From positions 1-16,408 of the forward strand of contig QEFD01000050.1 in NCBI GenBank assembly GCA_003086435.1: a stretch of DNA of 16,408 nucleotides, read 5' to 3'. The notes under the pieces are model-generated. The model saw only the letters and a list, made by a program, of their open reading frames with translations, ran no database searches and was not told the DNA's origin. This DNA is from Acidianus hospitalis. GTDB lineage: Archaea; Thermoproteota; Thermoprotei_A; Sulfolobales; Sulfolobaceae. Each line of letters opens with the position of its first letter. Position 1 is the stretch's first letter. Both the position numbers and the translations under genes were made by a program. Positions 14,881-16,408 of this stretch are shown in pieces.

Positions 14881-16119
14881 ATGCAATATGACGTTGCAAT
14901 AAAAAACGGGAACGTATTTACCGGTACAGAGTTCATAGGTAAAATGAATATTTATATAAGCAATGGTAAGATATCTAAAGTTTCTAAAGAGGATCTTAAT
15001 GCAAAACAAGAAATAGATGCTAAAGATATGTTAGTAATGCCAGGCTTAATAGATGCGCATATGCATATATCTGGGCTTAAGGGAGGTAGTTTATTAAAAA
15101 TTATGTTTGAAAAACCAGAATATAGGGCATTAAGAGCTACTAAATGGTTAGAGAAACTACTATTGGCTGGATTCACCACGGTAAGGGATTGCGGAGAACC
15201 TATAAGTATCTCTTTAAAAAGAGCTGTCAATGAAGGATATATAAAAGGACCTAAAATTATAGCGGCAGGGAAGCCAATAACTCAAACCTTCGGTCACGGA
15301 GAGTTTAGCCATGATATACCTTTAGAATTTTCGATTTCTCTAGGATTTTCAGAAATATGTGACGGGACTGAGTCGTGTATCCATGCGGCTAGAAAAGTAT
15401 TAAGGGATGGATCCGATTTTATTAAAATATTTGCGACGGGAGGAGTATTGTCTCAAAGAGACAGACCAGATATGCCACAATTGTCTTTTGACGAAATAAG
15501 AGCAATAGTTAATGAGGCAGAAAAAGCTGGAACTTACGTTGCAGCTCACGCTCACGGAGATAAAGGAGCAAGAATTGCTATAGAGGCTGGAATAAAGACA
15601 TTGGAACACGGAAGTTTACTTAAAGAAGACACGTTAAAGCTAATGCTGGAGAAAAACATCAGCTTAACGCCTACACTGACCATTACCGAAATTATATATA
15701 AATATGGCAAAACAATAGGGGTTGACGAATGGGGATTGGAAAAGATTGTTGAGGTTAGAGAGAATTTGCACAAAGTATTAAGAAAGGCAAAAGAGCTAGG
15801 AATAACTATTATAACCGGTACTCACATGGGCTTTGAGACCGGTTTGGAAGATTACGATATAGGTAAAAATTGGACTGAGATACTACTTCTAACTGAAGTG
15901 GGTGGTTTATCTAATGAGGAAGCCTTAAGAGCTGCAACGTATAACTCCGCTAAAGCATTGGGATTAAATTCTGGTTTAATTGATGAAGGAAAAGATGCTG
16001 ATATAATAGTTATAGACGGGAATCCTTTAGAAAATATTAAGGATGTATCTAAAGTGGTTCACGTGATAAAACAAGGTAAATTAGAAGTTTTAGACAGTAA
16101 AATAATTAATAATTATTAA
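14881..16119 (+). CDS. Imidazolonepropionase/Xaa-Pro-dipeptidase-like amidohydrolase
   Basis: A 412-residue metal-dependent hydrolase of the amidohydrolase superfamily, in the branch containing imidazolonepropionase-like enzymes and Xaa-Pro (prolidase-type) dipeptidases. The N-terminal beta-sandwich MQYDVAIKNGNVF leads into PGLIDAHMHI (His60, His62). It is followed by the carboxylated-lysine segment DFIKIFATGG (Lys182), AAHAHG (His223) and LEHGS (His243), then the C-terminal GKDADIIVIDGNPLE, typical of the family. The expected metal ligand and proton-shuttling Asp after strand 8 ('GTD') is His315 (ITGTHMGFE), an unusual change. ATG 14881 is chosen over GTG 14869 because of the TATA spacing and family N-terminus. 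Substrates may be dipeptides, N-acyl amino acids or cyclic amides. It is probably cytosolic and may be regulated with the divergent MFS gene. A T-rich stretch follows the stop. Confidence 0.9.
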   Translation: MQYDVAIKNGNVFTGTEFIGKMNIYISNGKISKVSKEDLNAKQEIDAKDMLVMPGLIDAHMHISGLKGGSLLKIMFEKPEYRALRATKWLEKLLLAGFTTVRDCGEPISISLKRAVNEGYIKGPKIIAAGKPITQTFGHGEFSHDIPLEFSISLGFSEICDGTESCIHAARKVLRDGSDFIKIFATGGVLSQRDRPDMPQLSFDEIRAIVNEAEKAGTYVAAHAHGDKGARIAIEAGIKTLEHGSLLKEDTLKLMLEKNISLTPTLTITEIIYKYGKTIGVDEWGLEKIVEVRENLHKVLRKAKELGITIITGTHMGFETGLEDYDIGKNWTEILLLTEVGGLSNEEALRAATYNSAKALGLNSGLIDEGKDADIIVIDGNPLENIKDVSKVVHVIKQGKLEVLDSKIINNY

Positions 16120-16124
16120 AATTT

Positions 16125-16148
16125 ACATTTAATTTCTATCTTATTTTT
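16125..16148 (+). terminator. T-rich terminator-like tract after amidohydrolase
   Basis: A pyrimidine-rich run including TTATTTTTATCC (about 16140-16151) just downstream of the stop matches the U-rich 3' ends of archaeal transcripts. No stem is needed or seen. Confidence 0.3.
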
Positions 16149-16231
16149 ATCCATATATATTCTACAAGTTCTTGACTGCAGTAATAAGGATAAATTTTTG
16201 ATATCGTAAGATATTTAGTCTAAAAGTTAAG

Positions 16232-16240
16232 TTTTAATAT
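16232..16240 (+). promoter_or_regulatory. TATA box of right-edge amidohydrolase
   Basis: TTTTAATAT is centred 27 bases before ATG 16262, as expected for a leaderless archaeal transcript. The rest of the 142-base gap shows nothing else recognisable. Confidence 0.45.
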
Positions 16241-16261
16241 GTTCTTGAATTTAATATTTTA

Positions 16262-16408
16262 ATGATATTAGGTAACCTAAAGACTATTGATGGTAGGACT
16301 ATATCCATTGAAATTAATAATAATATAATATCAAAGGTATACTATGATAAAAAGTTAGGGAAAGATTTAGAAGGTAGATTAGTAATTCTAGGTTTTGTCG
16401 ATTCTCAT
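16262..16408 (+). CDS. Amidohydrolase, N-terminal fragment cut by window edge
   Basis: Forty-nine codons run open to the last base. The translation begins MILGNLKTIDGRTISIEI and ends DLEGRLVILGFVDSH. This is the N-terminal beta-sandwich of an amidohydrolase leading into the first metal motif, which is usually 'PGFVDxHxH'; here Pro is replaced by Leu, and the second His lies beyond the window. Cytosine-deaminase-like and related cyclic amidohydrolases start in this manner, so a deaminase or cyclic amide hydrolase is plausible, but the specificity region is missing. The start is supported by a TATA box 27 bases upstream. It continues the theme of amide and ring hydrolases in this region and has the same orientation as the preceding amidohydrolase, with a separate promoter. 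Confidence 0.72.
   Translation, partial: MILGNLKTIDGRTISIEINNNIISKVYYDKKLGKDLEGRLVILGFVDSH

Noticed and set aside
1..16408. CRISPR arrays, defence systems, IS elements, tRNA genes
   Set aside because: No regularly spaced repeats, transposase motifs, terminal inverted repeats or cloverleaf-like GC-rich segments were seen on either strand.

Overview
The window looks like chromosomal DNA of a thermoacidophilic archaeon, most likely in the Sulfolobales. It is strongly AT-rich, arginine is coded mostly by AGA/AGG, and ATA is frequent. Several first genes have an archaeal TATA box about 25-28 bases upstream of the start codon, as expected for leaderless mRNAs, while genes inside operons carry GTGAG/GGTGAT Shine-Dalgarno motifs. 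I see no rRNA, tRNA, CRISPR array, insertion sequence or integration site. Base and codon use look even throughout, so this reads as a resident metabolic region.

Left to right: (1) the 5' part of an NCS1 cytosine/purine-type permease on the minus strand, cut by the window edge; (2) an Lrp/AsnC regulator on the minus strand; (3) divergent from it, hyuA-hyuB, the two subunits of an ATP-dependent hydantoinase/oxoprolinase-type enzyme; (4) an APC amino-acid-type permease followed at 9 bases by a ureohydrolase of the agmatinase/arginase family; (5) converging on these, a DUF917 (S-methyl-thiohydantoin-desulfurase family) protein and an M20 ArgE/DapE-type metallohydrolase; (6) divergent from the M20 gene, an MFS transporter followed by a second NCS1 permease of the Mhp1/allantoin type; (7) a converging second MFS transporter; (8) an imidazolonepropionase/Xaa-Pro-dipeptidase-like amidohydrolase, and the first 49 codons of a further amidohydrolase running off the right edge.

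Taken together, this is a peripheral catabolic island: five transporters and eight coding units for enzymes that open or trim cyclic amides, ureides, guanidino groups or N-acyl/N-carbamoyl bonds. A plausible shared theme is uptake and breakdown of hydantoin-like or other nitrogen-rich ring compounds to amino acids and ammonia or urea, under the local Lrp-type regulator. The theme is inferred from family membership and proximity; no substrate can be read from the sequence. The most notable specific observations are a metal-site Asp-to-His change in the amidohydrolase at 14881-16119, a palindrome at 10631-10647 that nearly matches the Sulfolobus Ss-LrpB operator consensus, and the pairing of a thiohydantoin-desulfurase-family gene with a HyuAB hydantoinase and an M20 hydrolase.
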